Position numbers and translations under genes: made by a program. This document shows positions 62,483 to 64,000 of a DNA stretch of 64,000 bases, piece by piece. The notes under the pieces were generated by a model. It was not told the origin of the DNA and did no database searches. It saw only the letters and a program-made list of their open reading frames with translations. Every line of letters starts with the position of its first letter. The stretch's first letter is position 1. The DNA is from Bacteroidales bacterium (lineage in GTDB: Bacteria > Bacteroidota > Bacteroidia > Bacteroidales > BM520). The stretch spans positions 62,001 through 126,000 of the forward strand of contig JAEEQW010000005.1 in NCBI GenBank assembly GCA_016285515.1, written 5' to 3'.

Positions 62483-64000
62483 TTAAGAATTTGACATGTT
62501 TGATTCATCAGTCAACAAATCATCGTATATAGGGGCTGTCAGCAGAATATCATTTTCATACAGTTTGATTTTTCCATTAACTGCAAAACAATCATCCTTG
62601 CGCTTGACAAGAATCACCTGCTTGTTATCCGGCACCTTTATGTCTTTCAAAGTGTCACCGTTAGCCAGCATATCCTTTGTGAGAATCAATTCAGAGAACT
62701 CGTTGTCAAATTTGTCGTCGAGCATGTCAATTTTAATCTGACGGACATCATCATCAGCGACCTCATCAAGTTTAAGCATTTTGGCTGATTTGGCAATTGT
62801 GGAACCTTGAATGAGAAGTGATATTAGTGTGACAATAAACACTATACTGAAAATTTGTTCGGAGCCAGGAACATGATTGACGAAAGGATATGTTGCAAAC
62901 AATATCGGAGCCGCCCCTCTAAGTCCTACCCACGAAATAAATGCCTTATCGCGCCATTTGTATTCTTTCAATGATTTAAAAGGAATACCCAGCAAAACAA
63001 ATACGGCTGCTGGTCTGGCAACAGCCATCATAAATATGCTGATTAACAGTGATATAGGCACCATATACCATACATTTCTGACATCGACCAACAACCCGAG
63101 TGAAAGGAACAAGGCCATCTGAAACATCAGAGTCATACTGTCCAAAAATCTTGTGATATCCTTCTTATTGATTTCCTTATCACTGTCCGCTTTTTCTATT
63201 TTCAGAAATGTTCTGTTTATTGTGAATTTCTTCAGGAACCTGATACAGCCCTTCTCATTACCAAACACCATACCGGCAACATATACGGCAAGATATCCGT
63301 TTCCATGAACCAAATTGGTAAGTGAATATGTTAAAAATACAGCGGCAAGGACGAGCATAGGATATAAAGATTTTAAGGCTGTTTTAACCACAAATCCACT
63401 TCTCAATATTTGAATCACCATTAAACCTATTAAAAAACCAATCACACCGCCTAACACAAACTGTATGATGAACCTGACAGCGATTCCACTGTCTGCAACA
63501 ACCCCTTGATTAACAACAACGCCGATTAATGTGATGGTCAGCATATATGCAACCGGATCATTACTACCGCTTTCAAGTTCAAGCATTGGGCGCAAATTAT
63601 GTTTCAACTTAATGTTATTGCTTTTGAGAATACTGAAAACCGAAGCAGAATCAGTTGATGACATCGTTGCAGCGAGCAGAAGGGCGATGATGAGCGGAAA
63701 TTCAATATTGGTAAACTTAAATCCCGAAATCCACCATATAAATACGCCCGTCAATACTGCAGTTATCAATACCCCAAATGTTGACAGAAGAATACCGGGC
63801 AGCAGCACCGGCTTGATATCGTTGAACTTTGTTTCCATACCTCCAGTGAAAATGATGACACTCATTGCCATCAGACCAATCATCTGGACAACTTCTTCAG
63901 ACATATATGTAATACCAATCGACCTGAACCCCATCCCCAACAACAGGAATATCAAAAGTGTCGGTATGCCGAATTTTGAGCCCATATTGGACACCAAAAC
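62483..64000 (-). CDS. K+/H+ antiporter, NhaP2/CvrA-like (N-terminus beyond window)
   Basis: CPA1-type cation/proton antiporter. The visible part has about eleven membrane segments, including FTGGMETKFNDIKPVLLPG and TMSSTDSASVFSILK, which holds the conserved transport-site acidic residue. It then has a cytoplasmic TrkA_C-like regulatory tail (about the last 100 residues, SELILTKDMLANGDTLKDIKVPDN). The reading frame stays open to the right edge; the GTG at 63997 used by the track sits well inside the first family helix, so the true start is outside. The role is potassium and pH homeostasis. Confidence 0.9.
   Translation of the reverse strand, partial: VLVSNMGSKFGIPTLLIFLLLGMGFRSIGITYMSEEVVQMIGLMAMSVIIFTGGMETKFNDIKPVLLPGILLSTFGVLITAVLTGVFIWWISGFKFTNIEFPLIIALLLAATMSSTDSASVFSILKSNNIKLKHNLRPMLELESGSNDPVAYMLTITLIGVVVNQGVVADSGIAVRFIIQFVLGGVIGFLIGLMVIQILRSGFVVKTALKSLYPMLVLAAVFLTYSLTNLVHGNGYLAVYVAGMVFGNEKGCIRFLKKFTINRTFLKIEKADSDKEINKKDITRFLDSMTLMFQMALFLSLGLLVDVRNVWYMVPISLLISIFMMAVARPAAVFVLLGIPFKSLKEYKWRDKAFISWVGLRGAAPILFATYPFVNHVPGSEQIFSIVFIVTLISLLIQGSTIAKSAKMLKLDEVADDDVRQIKIDMLDDKFDNEFSELILTKDMLANGDTLKDIKVPDNKQVILVKRKDDCFAVNGKIKLYENDILLTAPIYDDLLTDESNMSNS

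Overview
The window looks like core chromosome of an anaerobic or gut-type Bacteroidales bacterium (Bacteroidota). The grounds are family content (S46 and M49 dipeptidyl peptidases, a PCMD-domain protein, secreted GH31 and GH29 enzymes, an Rnf complex) and the very regular use of the Bacteroidota -7 promoter element TAnnTTTG. I found about two dozen copies of it, most of them 20 to 45 bases upstream of a gene start. Genus cannot be fixed from what I can see. I found no insertion sequence, prophage, CRISPR array, rRNA or integrase. One tRNA gene (Val, anticodon TAC) is present.

Layout. 1-0.9 kb: the start of a ketosynthase gene and its FabG, which look like the edge of an aryl-polyene-type cluster running out of the window. 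1-7.4 kb: a CNNM/CBS membrane protein, then fadD followed by a heterodimeric ABC exporter, all on the minus strand. 7.5-12 kb: a plus-strand run of a lipoprotein nicotinamidase-like hydrolase, an orphan PTS EIIC-like (PfoR family) membrane protein and a secreted GH31 glycosidase. 12-15.3 kb: a GH29 fucosidase lipoprotein and a divergent PCMD-domain protein, separated by a control region with phased palindromes. 15.3-19.7 kb: a DUF456 protein, then metF, a stand-alone MetH reactivation domain and a MetH lacking that domain. 19.7-21.8 kb: a secreted S9 peptidase.

21.8-32 kb is one long plus-strand housekeeping run: small membrane protein, mutL, two rhomboid proteases, an EEP-family phosphohydrolase, uvrB, smpB, htpG, lemA. 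A bidirectional terminator separates it from queH. 32.8-36 kb is thrS-infC-rpmI-rplT, with a GTG start for infC and a strong terminator. 36-42.5 kb holds two orphan lipoproteins, ftsY with a six-fold heptad repeat, rimO, miaA and a family 2 glycosyltransferase. 42.6-49 kb links DPP11-type and DPP III-type dipeptidyl peptidases to a family 4 glycosyltransferase and a YitT protein. 49-52.4 kb is a DUF819 transporter, an Omp85-type barrel apparently without POTRA domains, and an MBL-fold protein. 52.5-55.5 kb is a three-gene unit of outer-membrane barrel, YeiH-type exporter and small membrane protein, preceded by a perfect 10-bp inverted repeat. 55.7-61.6 kb is a PHP phosphatase and the complete rnfBCDGEA operon. 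61.7-64 kb is tRNA-Val, a small membrane protein and a truncated K+/H+ antiporter.

Taken together, the genes describe peptide and host-glycan scavenging (DPP11, DPP III, S9 peptidase, GH29, GH31), cobalamin-dependent methionine synthesis in separate pieces, and ion-motive energy conservation through Rnf. The best candidates for undescribed biology are the nicotinamidase/EIIC/GH31 operon, the barrel/YeiH/small-protein unit with its palindrome, and the helically phased TTACA-N2-TGTAA array in front of the PCMD gene. All three are inferences from gene context and sequence symmetry.
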